64,000 nt of DNA from positions 185,134-249,133 of the forward strand of contig NMRA01000610.1 in assembly GCA_002633005.1 (NCBI GenBank), in the 5' to 3' direction. Shown here in pieces: positions 1-15,400 of this stretch; the stretch's first letter is position 1, and the number at the start of each line of letters is the position of its first letter. Position numbers and translations under genes: made by a program. A model generated the notes under the pieces. That model was not told the DNA's origin. It did not search any database and saw only the letters and a program-made list of their open reading frames with translations. This DNA is from Phoronis australis. Lineage: Eukaryota > Phoronida > Phoronidae.

Positions 1-366
1 AAACAAGATAGCAGAAAAAAAAGCAATTAACATGCAGTTCTGTTCTGAGTCAAAATTAAATTACATAACAACAAAATGGAATAGTTATTAAAAAGAAATC
101 TCAAAATTAACATACAGTTACACCTTTTTTTGAAATACATTAAAACAAACGAACCATGATTTCTGAGGAAGCTGACATATAACAAACACTATAAGAATTT
201 TAACATACAAACACTATTTTTGAATTTGAAGGAACATAAAACAAAAAATTAAAACAACTACAATTTTTATTAAATAATTATAATAAAAATTATCAAAAAC
301 TCCACAACGTCTCAATTTACCTATCCTGAGATAATAAACTGTTCAGGTTTGTTAAGGAGACCTTAC

Positions 367-459
367 CTGTCGTGGCAAAGTTAACAGTATCCCATCAAAC
401 AACTGCTGGGTTTCTTGCTGATCTTTGGAAATGTCAGCGTTTTCATGAAGACCAAATAC
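367..459 (-). CDS. DNAH3: Exon 67 (3714-3744): C-terminal domain, last exon in window
   Basis: Encodes [20 protein letters not shown] then [11 protein letters not shown], ending at [14 protein letters not shown] is a conserved C-terminal motif. The remaining exons and stop codon are left of base 1; bases 1-366 are intron with nothing recognised. Confidence 0.97.
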
Positions 460-3400
460 CTAGTATGAAGAAAATGGATCATGGAACATCAGAGAAAGTT
501 TGATACTATATATCATGTTTCAGTGAAAAATCATGATTAAATAAAGTTTCACTTCTCAGCCATACTGTGTCCTAAATTGGAGAGATTTTACCAAATGCAT
601 GCCTTGAATAAATGAAAGACAAATTTTTCACATCATGCCGTACCTCGGGATGAGGAGTTAGAGGCAAACTCTTGATGTACTCTAAGTAGCTCTCATACGA
701 CCCCTTCTTGGGTGCGAAGTACTCTCCGCTCTCCGAGAACTTATAGGTGTCGTCCTCAATGACAGCCATGTTGTAAAAGATGGACAGGAGGCTGATGATG
801 AGGCGGCGATCCTTATCGTCCGTCACGCGACCACCGTAATTACACTGGCCCGTCAGGTAGGTGAGGGCCTCTAGTGGTGGGTCATCGTACTCATTGATAA
901 ACATCTGGAAACAACAGTCATGTGGTAATCAATTAGAAGTATTAAGAAGGCACACTGTTGGCGTTCATTGTTGCACAATGTGACATAGTATGCCAGAAGG
1001 ATGGAGGAGACAGTGTGACGCAGTGTTTTGAACTCTGGACCACCGTTTGGGAGACTCGGGTTTGAATCCTTTCTGAACGCAGACAATGGAGCATTGCACA
1101 AAAGTGTCTCCTACTTCTCTGAGCTCGGCCTTTCTAGTGAGTGAATGAAATGCAAGGGAATGAATTAGAACCACTTCGGAATACTCGACTTCGAGTGTGA
1201 AGTGTAAAGATGAGAAAGAAAGAATGGCTTCTGGCTTGTACATAATCACTGGGAAAAAGCAATGTGGCAACACGTTGTTTTATTTATTGTGTCTTTTCCA
1301 TTTCAGACACTTTCAATTAAAATATTTTAACTATTACAATGTGTGTAGTCTGTGGTATCTTGAAAAATGTGTGATCATTGGACGATCTGTTTAAAAACGG
1401 ATTTTCTAATCTAAAAAATCAAACAATTATCTGTTGCCAAAGAATGTACAATAAAAATGTTCATGTCAATCAATGAAGTAAAATATTTAAAATCAGTAAC
1501 ACTCCGAAAGACAGATTCCAACTCATGACCTCAGCAGTCGTAGTGCATTACTTTGCTAGTGGAACTAAAGCACATTTTCAATAGGCTGGTTTGGAAGCCA
1601 ATTACAAGAACTGGGCAACATCTAATAAATCACAAAACACATTCAATTTGTTGTTTTATAGCTCAGGTCCAAGCTAATAAATTCAAAAACTCTATACTCT
1701 CCGACAATAATCACAAAAATGCCATTTTTGACCAAAAAATGAAGCGTTTTCTTTTGCATTTTCATCCAGTGACAAGCAACAATGCCACACAAGTTAACTC
1801 ACCTCCAGCTGACGGACGCTAATCCTGAGATCTGATTCGTTGAATTCATATGGCACATTCCATCCCAAGGGACCAAATTTCCGCCGTTCTTGAATCAAAG
1901 CGTGGAAAAAGCAAAGACCAAAGAGCAACTTTTCAAATACCTGAAACGAGACAATCAACCTGTGACTATGATTGGCCTTGTAACTTGACAGATGTGTCAG
2001 GACCATAAAAAGGTAAGAATTATTGGATTGGGGCACACAGAAAAGTTTGGCCATCTCAATCATTTTTTGGGTTCTGTTGATTCTTTATCACTGCAACAAG
2101 AGGCATTACCTTGAGTTGGGTCTGAAGAAGGTATTGTGCGAAGTACTTACCTTAAGTTAGATCGGACTGGATGGTATTGCACAAGGACACAACTATCGAG
2201 TTGGATTTGTTTGAAACGCTTATGCATTTGATATCTTAGAAAATTTAATGTACTACACGATGCACTTACATCAGTTTGGATTTGCATGTAGGGTATAACA
2301 TGAGGCACTAACCACGGAATTGATTTCCTTGGATGGTATTAAGAAAGGCACTTACCCAGGTTTAAATTGGTTGATAGATATTACATGAAGCATTATTTTA
2401 CACTTATGCACTATAATATGCACTATATTTTTGATTTACGTTGCACCGAGTCTACTCAAACCCCTCACCTTGGGCTTGTTGCAGCCATTAAAGAACTGTG
2501 GATCTGAGATAGGGTCGTTCAAATATGATCGTAAGAGATTGGCCCTTAGCCCTTTTGGCGGCTCATTGGTCATTTTCACGCTGTTTTGTAACACAGACAC
2601 TGGGAAATCTGGTGACGGATAACTAGTCAACCACAGACGAAAGTTGACGTGAGTCTTGGAGGCATCGGTGATGACCTACAAGAGAAGACATGTCATGAAT
2701 ATTCACGTCTCGAATTTACAAAAAAAAACAAAAATGCGAACTTCTGAGCAGCATTGACCACAACATTCTAAATTTAACAATCATTGAAACTGAGACATTC
2801 ATTTTATACAATATCAAAAAAAAGAGCGTAATCATAATTATGCAGATTTTTCACTAATATATGAATTGGTGGTAAGTATGAAACGATCCATACAAGTTTC
2901 TGTCATTACTTCTTGGTTTCGAATTACTCTCGTTTCTAAAAGTTTTATTTAATTTGAACTACATCATGAAAGGCACTTGAACAAATTACAGGAAACCCCT
3001 TCAATCCAATTTAGCACTGCCATAACTCGCACCACTCACCGTCTCACATATTCGTTGCAAGTCACCCAACCACGATGCCGCCAGGTGGCAGTTCTGCAGC
3101 ACAACCCATGTTCCAGCTTGGATAGCCTAAAATGAATGCTCAAAATTGAGACATTGAAGACATTATAACATCAAACAAAATTCTGATGAAATATGGCAGA
3201 TCAAGAGAACAAGAACAGCACTACAGCATGATATGGTAGATAATTGTTTCACAGTGTTGAACTTTGCAACAAACATTTCCCACAAGTTTTCAAAAAAACT
3301 CTACCTGTGCGACATACTATTATCTGCTTAGTATTTTTACGAATAGAGAGACCACAAGGGGGCGCATTAATTAATACTGAGATCACTAGCAAGACACTTC

Positions 3401-6400
3401 CTTGAATAGACCAGAGAGTTAACTGTCTTACAAACTCTTTCCTCTCAAAATTTAGCATAACATTCCAAAATAGCTGTCCAGTCACTTTCAGTGTCTATCA
3501 TGCAACTGCAAGTTTGTAAGGTCGCGAGTTGACTCGCGCAACTCTTAGCATTATCTCAGTGCCCAAAAGAAACCTGAGCTTTAGTGAACACCCCCTGTTG
3601 ACACTACTTCACACTAGCACAAAACAGACAAACAACACTTGTCTGCCTACGCAAACAGAAACACTTAAATACCTCATTGATCATTTTTTCGGCAATAGGA
3701 CCTTGACCTTGGCCGAGAGAGATGGTCTTGAGTCTGGATCCTCCCATTCCTGAATAAACAAGTTTTTGCGTGCATCAAGATATTTCATACTAATCATTAC
3801 CTTAATGCACAAAAACGGGTGATGGCACTCTTGACGATATAGTTCTCCAAGTGTGACATTAAACATGATTTCAAGGGAAATGCAAGTTTACAACATAAAG
3901 TGCAAAATTTGTGCAGTAAATTCACAAAAATATCTGCAACGAATGACATCCCTTTCTAATTAATATCGGAAACAGTTTTGATTGACTTTCAGTTAAAATA
4001 TAGTAACCCAAAACATTAACAAATTATTACAGTACCAAAAAATCGTGATGTTAAAACAAACCTGAAGCAAGTTGCCAAGGTTACAACAACAATGTGCAAT
4101 TTGTGCTTTAATCCAATTTTCCCAAAACCTGCATAACAAATTAAAGTGCAGTGCTGGGCATGTGCAAAGCAGGATACTGCCTAATCCAGATTTCTCAAAC
4201 GAGTTCAATTAAACTCAACATAAATTTCTTATAAGTTTCAGCCATACTAGGAACACACGCAAAATACCAGAATGAAGACAACCAGGGAAGTCTAATTCTT
4301 CATATTCAATGGGTGGGTTGACCAGAAGATTTAGTGCTCACTAGTAGACAACTTGCCAGAGACCTAACAGTACAGCCAAGGCTACTGTAACGTCATACAG
4401 GAATTAATAACATCCATTTGTTAAACCAGAGAGTTGTAAATTTAGCTGGCAAATACCTCATGGGGCAGAACTTCCCCATGAAATGCGCTGTGAAAATGAC
4501 CCTTTCAATTAAAAAGTTTGCGTTAAGTTCAATTGAAATTCCAGAAAAGGTTCCAGTTTCTTCACTTCTTATCTGATTTCCACCTTAAAAACACAGTTTG
4601 ATGGCATATGCAGTATGTTGAGTAAGTATATTAGGCAGATAAACAATAACCATGTGACCTGCTGGGTGCAAGTGCAGGGATTACAGCTGCAAATCAGAAA
4701 GTGTGGATCATACACTTGGACATGCAATACAACAGACACGAGGGGCGGGGCTTAGAGCAAGGTCCGTTTTGGAAGGGGAGGGGCTTCATAAAAATGCATA
4801 GAAGGGATGGGCTAGTAATGACGGGAAGGTCCATTATGGTCGGGATGTCAGAGTGCAAATAGAGGGTAGAGTTCATTAGCATTCTCGCAACTTGAAAAAC
4901 AGGTAGTAGCTAAAATCGTGACTGTGTTTCCTTTAAAAGACGAAAAGGCAATATCTTCCAAAGTCTTGCTTTTCTAGCGAGGTCCAAGTGTTATTGAACT
5001 CTACCAAGCATCAGGGAGGGGCTTGGAATAGGGGAAGGTTTAAAGAAGGGAAGTCATAGAGTGCTGCAATACACATGGGGACAGGCTCGGGATAGGGCCA
5101 ACATCTGAAGAAGAATAGAGAATTCAATACAGACATGCACACAAGGAGTTGGGCTTGAGATATGGGCAAGGTTCATTGTAGAAGGCAAGTTACATATAGT
5201 TAGATGGAGTGCTCAACATAGACATGTACACAAGCAGTGAAGCCCGAGATATGGGCAAGGTCCATTGTAATAGGGATGTTATATGTAGTTAGATGGAGTG
5301 CTCAACACATACACAAGGTCAAGGGGTAGAGCTTGAAATATGGGCAAGGTGAATTGTAGAAGGTAAGTAAGAGTGCTTAACACAGACATGTGCACAAGGC
5401 ATGGGGCTTGAGTCATGGGCAAGGTCCATTGTGGAAGGGGGGGGGGTTAGGTGGAGTGCTGGTCACATACTGGCGATGCGTTCTTGATTAATGGCATCCT
5501 GACCAAGAACAAGTGCCGTGTTGGACTTCAGCTGGTGGCTGGTGTTCGTGCGGGTTTGCAAACTGCGAGGAATTAGACCTAGACAGGGTGGATAACTCCA
5601 AACTGTTAGTGCTTGTGGTCAAAGTCTTCATCAAACAAAGCTGAACACATGGTGGCTAAACGATCAAACTGAAAGTCAGTAATGAAATGGTATATTGCAA
5701 AACAGGAATCGGAACGTTCACGCAGCCACACAAACAGGGAAAGAATCACTAGTATTGAAACAGAACATTAAGCTGTTGTTAAAAACACCACACACAGTAA
5801 ATATGGCATGGTTCAGCCCAAGTAAATCCAACATAAAAAGAAACCAGGTTATGAATTTGCTTCGTGATAACAATTTGTAGAATTAATAACAATACACTTT
5901 ATTTTGAATTAAGTTATTACGAAAGCAATCTAGTTTTCTAAACACACACAACTTGTTTCACACAGTCACCAATAAGATGTAAAAGTTAAGTGTAATATTC
6001 ACACACAAAACTACCAACACTCGTAGACAAAACAAGCCAAATGTACCTTTTTCTTCAGCAAATTTATACAAGCCAGCCATTGGATCAGCTCCAGGAGACA
6101 GAACGAATATCATTGGTGTAAAGAACTGCGAATCCTTGAAGCTGATTGTCAGGTCAAAGGTCGGAGGTTCAATGTACTGCTGGCTCATGTTGGCAACAAT
6201 GAAAGCCTGTGCTGCTGGCACCATCTGTGGTGAAAAAGTAGAAATGACAGTAACGACAAAATGGCCGACTACGTAACTGATGATTCAGAGTGGGCAGTTA
6301 GCACAAGGCAGAGATGCGACACTGCATGAATCAGCTCAAGGAAACTGAAAGATGAACAATGTGATTCTTAATATGACCAATTTCTCACCTGTTCAAGCAA

Positions 6401-9400
6401 TTATTTCATCGAAGAAATTCAAAATATTAATGTTCAGCTGCTGAAACGTATGAAACCCACAACAGCTCATTTTCGAAAATTGCTGACATTTGACAGCAGA
6501 TTCATTTGATCACATTTCATTCTCAAGCACTGGCAACAATCTGAGGATTCAATTTTGGCAACCCAGCTGCCAAAAAGGACTACAGGCTTACTCAATAAGT
6601 TTCTTTAATTACTTTTATTAAAGTTTCAGCCTGTGTTCAACATGGTTTCAAAAAGTTACTGACAACATTTTTGAAAGAAACAAAAAATAGTACCAACTAC
6701 AAAACAGAATCCACTCGCTTCAAAACTATCAAACCAAAAGCGCATAAGCTGAAAACAAAGCAGTCAATGCAAATTAGACTACAACTAGAACCACAATCTG
6801 AAAATACCTTATCTGGTCTCAAACACCGTAGTACTATCAGTTTTTGCAGCCGGTTGAGTTTCTCATCCCAGGGTTCGGGTAATGGTTCAGTGTCTGGGGT
6901 CGTGGAGTCATAAATCTTCTTCCATAAACTTGTCTAAAACAAAAAGTGGTTAGGTAAAGAAAAATGCACTAAAAAGTAAAATTTCTCAATAAAGAACGTA
7001 ATCGTGACATTAGAGTTTCGTTGAGATTTGGCTCAATCCAGCTTCAAAGCCAGTCTTTCATAAAACATGACGGATTGAGCAATTTTAAACATTGGAAACT
7101 TAGAAAACTATTTTGGACTAAGGACTACTAACATTTTGCTTAAAATGTTCCATAAAGCCCCGGAAAGCTGGTAAGTCAGAAGCTCTGACAATCTCCGCCC
7201 ATGATTTCTCAGTCAGCCAATCAGCTGCAGGATTCAGGAAGGGATTCTCCAAAGCCACACCTCCTGTCAATAAGAATCTCCACTCTCTGTCATCCACCTG
7301 TCCTCTGGAAAGTTTCAAAGATTGAGTGGTTAAAACAAGCTAATATCAAGCAATTAATTTTATACATGGGAAAATATTCACTCATCCAGGTGCAGCAGGG
7401 ATGCGAAAAAATCTGGTCGACATAAAACTTGAACTTCCTGCTTGAATTATTTCCCAGTCATTTACTGTTCTTGGATCATGAACTATGACTGATGAATGAA
7501 TTTTGCCGAGCCTAAAAGCACATTTCAGGTTGGACTATTCGAGTCCAATAGGGGATAATAAAGCAATTGCTTTGTCAGCCAGGACCATAATCCCTCGGTT
7601 AAGCTGCATTCAACTGGGATATTTGTACGACTAAGAGCAAGGTTCACAAAGCACAGATTTCAATGACCATGTGCGTCAATTTCACACGGCCTATCATGTG
7701 TAACTGACACCGATGATTTACAAACGTTCGAAAAATTCTAAACCACTATGTCGATTAATTACTCCCCCAGTCCAAAATGGAACAATGTCAGATGATTCTT
7801 GTATTGAGTGCAAAATCCATAAGTCAACAGCGCACAATGTCATTCAGTTAAATTTCATTTTATCTAATGAACTGTGCAGAACGGGGCAACTTTGGTGATG
7901 TGCTGAAATTACAACTAGATGCCAAAACAAATTAAACACAATGAATTCTGGAACAGGCTGCATGCTAGCCTTCCATAGGTGTCCCACAAGCAAAATGTAA
8001 CAAAGCAACGTTCTTGTCGACAAGTTTCCGTATCTTACTGGTTTAAGCCCATTGGCTGTAATTGGGTAGTTTCAAAAACAAGGGGTGTACTTATATGCAA
8101 TAACAACCCAATATTCAGGGGAGGGTCTTTACGTGGCAGTGGGCTTACACCAGAGCTTGATACGTCAGAGGTACAACTAGATCCACTACCAAAGGTAACT
8201 TACTCTCCCTTAAGAATTCCTATACAGAGTATAAACGAGAAGAGCAGCTTGTCTTTCTCAAACAGTGACCGACACACGTTCTGATAGATACTGTACGTGA
8301 AGTGTTTGTTCAGGTTGAAGATTCTCTGCTCCAGTTCATTGGACGGCTCACTATTGTCAATAGACTGGAAATAAGGAACAGCATTATTATTTTTACTAAT
8401 TTTATTTCAGAATAATTTCAATGTATGAAATTAAGCCAGCAAATCCTGGCAACATTGACAGTATTAACATTTACAGCAAGAAAATATAACAAGTTAGATA
8501 TTGTCTTACACAATGGTGGATGTTTTTTCTGCACCACACAACACCAAATGCTACAAAATTATACAGTAAAATCTCACTAGTTTTGGACAAATTATCCGCC
8601 AAATCTGTCCAGACTTCTCACAAGATTGTAATGTAAGTGCCCACAACTCTTAATAATATCACACGATGGTATCCACAGCTATAGAAATTCCCAAATCTTG
8701 AAGCATTAACATAAATGTGGTGCTCCTTGTCACGTACGAAAAAAAGAAAAACAGTAATTATTTTTCATTTAACGTCAGTATCCAACATTGTTGAGGTTTC
8801 ACCGTGGTGCCAACTAATACTGCAAAACCCAAGTCCATTTTGGACAGGTGTGACATCTTCTCAAATGACTTACCTGAAGATACAGGTTAATGAACCAGGT
8901 GAGAGAGTATTGATACATGGGGTCAATGTTGGCCAGGTCAGATATACTGAAGAACAGTATACTCCCATGTTTGGCCACCGGTTTATACCCGTTCCTCACG
9001 TCATCAATTTCACGCTCCGTCTTGCTAGCAATCTCCTGTTTTGCTGCGATCTCCTCAGACAACACTTTGCTGGAGGAAAGGATCTCGATGGCGGTCTCGT
9101 CTTCTAAAATGTTTCCCTGTTGGAAAACAGAAAATTCATTGTGAACTTTGGTGCAATCTCATCTATGAGGACATTTTTGGTGAGTGACATGTATGCATCT
9201 TGGAAATTAAACACAGTTGACATAAATGTTCTACTTCTAGTCAATTTTCCAAATAGCTCATGTGTGGAAATGAAAATTTCTGCCAAAATACTAAGTGAAT
9301 CAGCGCCTGAATTGGAAAAAGTGTGAATTGTTTCAATAGGTACCACTAATGAATGCAAAAAACTGGTCTTCTGTACACTTCATGATGCTTTGATGTATGG

Positions 9401-12400
9401 CAGACAAAGAAAAAATGCTAGTTTGCTAATGGAAAGAAATTAAATTCCCAGACACACTCAATCACAAAAGCGGGTGTCCCTGAATGCCATATTGTTTTGC
9501 TTTTTCTTGTGTCATCACAGGGCAAAAACTATGTTAACATACAGTTCACAATAAAAATAGCCAGACAAAAATTATCAAGAATTCACCCAATGTGACAACA
9601 AGCTGCATTTGCCATACTTTTAGCTTAGTACAAGTAGAATTCACCATGGCCAGAGAAGCCGGAATGAGGGGTCATGGCTCGTCAGTTCCACTCAAACAGA
9701 ACAAGTTCCAAGCCAACTTGAGTTTAATGACCGGTAGCCCTGCATCGCAGAAGAAAAAACACGTGACTCGATCAAACTTGCCAAGTGCTGGACCTGTTCC
9801 AGCACCAGAACAGTTCCAAGAGGCATCAGACTCACGGTGGAGTCGTTACCCAAGACCTAAGCGGTGGGAGAAGGGAAGGGTGGTTCCGACTCACCTGCGA
9901 TGAAGATAACACCTCCAGTATCTTGTCCTCTATCTCCTTCAGCTGCCGTCGGTTCTTGGCACTCTCCAGGATCAACTGGTTTTTCTTCTCCTCCAGTTCA
10001 GGCTTCTCCTTGGCTGCCACCGTCCCCAACAGCTGGTCCTCTAGTCCCATTGGTGTGATCATGAAGTTAAGCAGAGTCACCTGGAGGAGGATAACAAAAA
10101 TGTTGGGGTAAAATTTATTCAATCTGGGACAAAACAGTTGCTAAAATCGTAGAAGATAGACAACACAGTTGCAACTTTGATATTTTCACGTGGAATTTCC
10201 AGCAGAGAAGATACTTTCTAATTAGCAAGTAGACAGCTAACTTGCTGGAAGTAAAACTGTGACTTACAAAAGGTGGCAGTGACGTCACGGCACCATATCT
10301 TAAATGTCAATTGTCATATAGTGTTTGATTTTACTTTATTTCTGTTTCTGTTGACAGAGGTCGTTCTTACATCCGAAAATTTCAGTTGATCCATTCTGAC
10401 TTGTTGTTTTATTTACCTATTTATATTCTACATTTCGTGAAACAATAGTAACCTTGGGAGGATCTGGATCGCCTTATTTAGTTTCAGATTTATTTTCTAC
10501 GTTACATATTCTACAAAAAATGACTATCATTATCAATTATAGCATCTAGCAAAAAGAGCATATACTGCATTGTACTTACCTTCACGGACACCTCAGGCAG
10601 GTAGTGTGGGTTGCGGAGACTGGTGGTGATGTAGAACTTGAAGTCTTTACTGTACTCAACCACCTGGTCACCGATTCTGATGTAGTCAACGCTATTCTGA
10701 AATACAGATTGAGGAAAACATGTCAGAAAGAATGGAACCGTGTGGTGCTAGTCTGCCTTAGGACCCGTCTCAAATTTTCAACAATTTCCAGTGACTGCAA
10801 ATCCTCTAATCTACTGATGAATCAGATCTAGTTGTCCATTGAATGACAATAATAGGGGCTTGGCGACCTGTCTCCATTCTAGTACACGAGTCTGTGAGTG
10901 AGAGATCACAGCATATAGACATTGACCAAGTCGAATCACTATACAGGTACCATCCCTTAACTATTATTATATCTGTTCAGAACAACTTTGCCTGATGTAA
11001 TTTTTGACAATTCATCGCTACCTGTTTGAATGTCTGTTTCAACAGTACTGGCTGCAACAAGGGGTCTAGTTCTTCTCCAACATTCTCCAGCAGACAGGGG
11101 TTGCCAAATTGTAGACAGTTCTCCAGGGTCCTGACATAGTTAGGGTCGCTCATTTTAATGATCGCCAGCTTGTTCGATTTCTCCATGTTCTTGACCCATT
11201 TAGACGCCTGACCCTGGGGGTCAATCATCAGAGGCCAGCGGTTGCCCGATGTGACAATGATGCCATTGTCAACTGAGAAGCTAAAATAAAGGATTGGTAT
11301 CAAGATCTCAACGCTGCAGAAATTGAAAATAAATCACTAGAAAAAGGAACCATAGAGTAACACTTTTGTTCAAAACATCTGAATGAATTGTTCATCAGAG
11401 ATAACAACCAAGATATCAGTCGTTTAATAAATATCTGAAATTTTACTAATAAGTAACTAAAGAAATTTCTCTTCATCAGCAACAGTTTAATAAGCTTTAC
11501 AAGAAACAAAAAAACAAGATGATATACGCACTCAAGGAACTCCATTATAACCTAATTCAACTTTTAAATTATTAATCGCACTAATAAATAATAAATTCAA
11601 ATCAATGTAGTCACATCACACAACAGAATCAAAGACAGAGGATGGTGGCGCAGACCTTATTCACGCTGTCATCATTTCAAAAGGAGCCTCTTTTTAGGTT
11701 TAAAAAACAATACAATGAGACATAAATATAACGAAGCATGTGAAAATAATCAAGTTTTGCACTGTGATTAAGCGCAACTTACATTGTTTTTAAAATCTAA
11801 ACGGAGGCTCTTTGTAACATGGCGACTGCGTGAATAAGGTGTATGGAATCAGATGCAATGGTCACTTGAAACAACTGTTAACCCAGTACCTGTCAACGGG
11901 GAGACCGGCGATATTCCAGTCACGGATCTTTACAGGATCGCCGAGCGTGTTCGACAGCGAGAAGTTCTCTGACAGGGGAATGCCTTTCTCCTTACACATA
12001 TCATACCACTCCTTGAGACACTCCTGGCGATATGCCAAGATGAACGGACCTAGATACGCCACCACGCTGGCCGACAACAGGACGTCGCCCACGATGTTGT
12101 CGTAGGTGTCGGTCAGCGTCTGCACGTTGTGTGTCCACCGTTCTTTTTCACCGCCCAGTCCGCTGATCAGTTTCTCCGCGCGAATAATCTTGACCTTGGT
12201 GAGCTCAATGTTGGCCTCCAGATTCTGAAGGGTATTTTTTAATATTTGGCTTTAGAATTGAATAATAGTTTTCAAAAAATAATTGACTATGGTTCCTGTC
12301 ATCATAAATTCATCTTGATAAAATTTCCAAGAAAAAATTTCCCGCTAATTTTCAAAAGGATTAAGCTTTCTAATTTTTAGAACAAGTTTCTTTCAGATTT

Positions 12401-15400
12401 TCATCTTAACTTCAATGAAGCCAGACCACTTTTGATGAAAATGGCCAACTACTATGAAAACTACAAGAGTTCACAAAATGTTTTGAGAATGGCCAAGGAT
12501 TGGTATGGACCGCCGACATATCACTCAAGAAAGTACTTTTCAGTCAATAATAAAACAATAGACTAAACATAACACTACACTGCAATGATAACTATGAAAT
12601 GCCTTGGTTAAAAGACCATCAACTATGAATGTTGTCTAGTCAGCACTAAGCTAACTGAGAGTTGGTGGAGAAAGATGATGTTGTAGGATCAAAGCAGAAA
12701 ACTTGAAGTCTCCATTTTCGTACCATCTTTCTGAATAAACAAGACATACTACCTCTTACTAAAGATGTACATATTAAGTTTTCGCAACATCAAAATCAAA
12801 ATTCTCAATCACTCACTTCTTTCTCTTGTTTCTTCATGCGGAAGTTTTCGTTCAGTGCGTCCATCTTGTCGGTCACCACCTTCAGCTCTTTTCGTTTCTC
12901 CGCCAACTTGTCCATCTGACCCTTCAACGCCGACATGGCGGCTGCAAGACTCTCCTGCGGTGAAAATGAAATAATTGAAATTATGAAGGACATTCACAAA
13001 GTGCGCAGACCATGATTACTCCATCATACATACTAGGTGTCCTACTACAAGATCTTCATCTGATTCAGTTAAACCCATAGAGCACCTCCCTTACGTTCAC
13101 AACACATAGGAGTCAAATTTAAAAAAGCCACATCGTACATTTCCAAAAATTAAAATAATATTTGAAATTTTTCTGTCAGATGACTGTATTAAAACAAAAA
13201 AGTACATGCCAGTGTCACCAGTAGTTCCAAACGTATAGGCATGATACTATTTGCAGGTTACATTTCACCCCGTTTATCTGGCTAAACTTAAAATTTAATT
13301 TAATTACTAGGCAATTTTAATCACCATAAAATAAGTGTTACAATCAGCCAAAATGCAGGACCACAAATTCCAAAACATTTTCTTGAGTCACTTGTAAATA
13401 ACAGAACAAAATCCTATCACAGTATGGAAAACTATGAGACCGATTTAATAAGAGTAGAAAGCCCAATATAAATTTTTAATTTTTAACCAACAAAGCATGA
13501 TCAACTACAGCTTTAAGAGGCACAATATATCGCATTACAAAAATCACCAACAAAACAAGCTCAATGCAAACTATTTTTAATGAGCACAGTGTCATGTTCA
13601 AGAGTGAAGAAAACAGCATACCTTTTTAGGGGCCACGACCTTCGCAACCTGGTCATAGACCTCCAACGCAAGGACCCACTTGCACATACCCTCACACGCC
13701 GAGGACACCTTTTGGATGATCTCTGGCTTGAACTCCGAGTTCGTCACATAATCTTTGCGAATCTTGTTCATCACCGCTACGGGGATGTTGTCTTTGTCGT
13801 AATCCTTCAGCGACTCCAAGAACTTCATGTCGCCAAGCATCTAGTCAGAGAAGAATGAAAAGTTAAGTCCAACACAGATTAATCTCATCAAAGATTTTGG
13901 ACAGCCAAAGAAGGGAAACAAAAATAGAGAGACATTCGGCAAAAATGAGAAGAGATCATAAGATCAATATTTTCAAAACCACCTGTATTTTATCTACAAT
14001 TCTAGTAGATGGAAGGGCATTCTTTTAAACCACCATTAATATTTTGTGTGGTACCATGAATTGGACAGAGAACCTGAAGATTTTGAAGAGGTGGGCAGTT
14101 TCAAATTACTAAATGTAGGTCATTTAATTAGTAATACCTTTTTGGCTGCAGGCCAGTAGTCGTCGTATGGTTTGCCTCTGTCATCTGTTTTCCTCTCGGG
14201 TTTGATACCCTGTAAAAATATCATAACAGATTTTATACCTTCCTTTTCGTCCATCTTCAATATCTAACACGGACCGTAACACACAAGTTAACACAGATAT
14301 GGCATTTGCATGCTTTGTTCATGGTGCAAACACTGAAAACGGTCATGCTGCCATGTTATCGTCATACTGAATAAGAGAATTGGCCAAAACAACAGTGGTT
14401 CTGCAAAATCTGATATCAATACTGGTCAATGAAACTTTGCTAAATTCTAGGCATGAGGACCAACATCATGTTATAACCTTTTATCTGGATATTGCAGCCC
14501 AACAGAAACTCAACTTGAACTTTATAAAGAAGACATCCACTTTTTTGTAGAAACCGTTTCACACACTTGGTCTATAAGACTTAGATGGTGTTCACTTGTC
14601 TTTATGTCAGTTTAGTGGAGACAAGACGACAGACAAACCTTCATGATACAGATGGCTTCCATGACGAGTTTGACACCAGACGGCGGATTTGTCATGGTCT
14701 TCACGAGACTGATGTCATTTTGTTTGAGTGTGTTCAGAGCAGCAATGGCAGCATTCAGAGCCGGCATGGCTTCAGCAAGTTTAGCTTCACATTCATCCTA
14801 CAATAAAAGTACATTCATCAACCAATAGTAAGCAAGATTATACAGACTGGGTCCAGAGTTCATTCTCTGTGTCTGCTCAAAAACCCCACATCTATAAATA
14901 AGTTAACGTGATCAACAAGAAAACCCGCAACTCCATGGCTCATGCAGACACAACCTCTTCATACCAAATACCCATCACCTCGTCAAACATTGAATAAAAC
15001 TTTGTAGTGTTTTAATCAGTTCATACAGCACCACACTATATCGTCCACCATGCCGTTCCAAGTTACACCTTGTATCTTGAACATATAGCCTGACAGATTT
15101 ATTAGCCAAAAAAATTTCAGAGCAAAAGAAACTACGACTCAGCCAAATACCTTCTGTGGAATGTTTGGGTTGCATATTGCTTCACACTACGTTCATACAC
15201 CACCGTACACACCACCTTTAGAGTCAATGACTACTTAGCATTTTTTTGCACCACATGACACCTTGCTGCAACATGCATCACTGCGTTGGACTTCACCCTA
15301 ATAGCATGTGATTCCATTGCCACCTATTGACCAACACATGCTGCACCTTACCATTGCTAAACCACATTGCATCTCACCTCTATAGCCAATGATTCCATGG

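Noticed and set aside
9592-9903. 103-codon plus-strand open frame in a GC-richer stretch next to exon 56
   Set aside because: Partly antisense to intron and exon border; no similarity to a known protein and no supporting splice sites.
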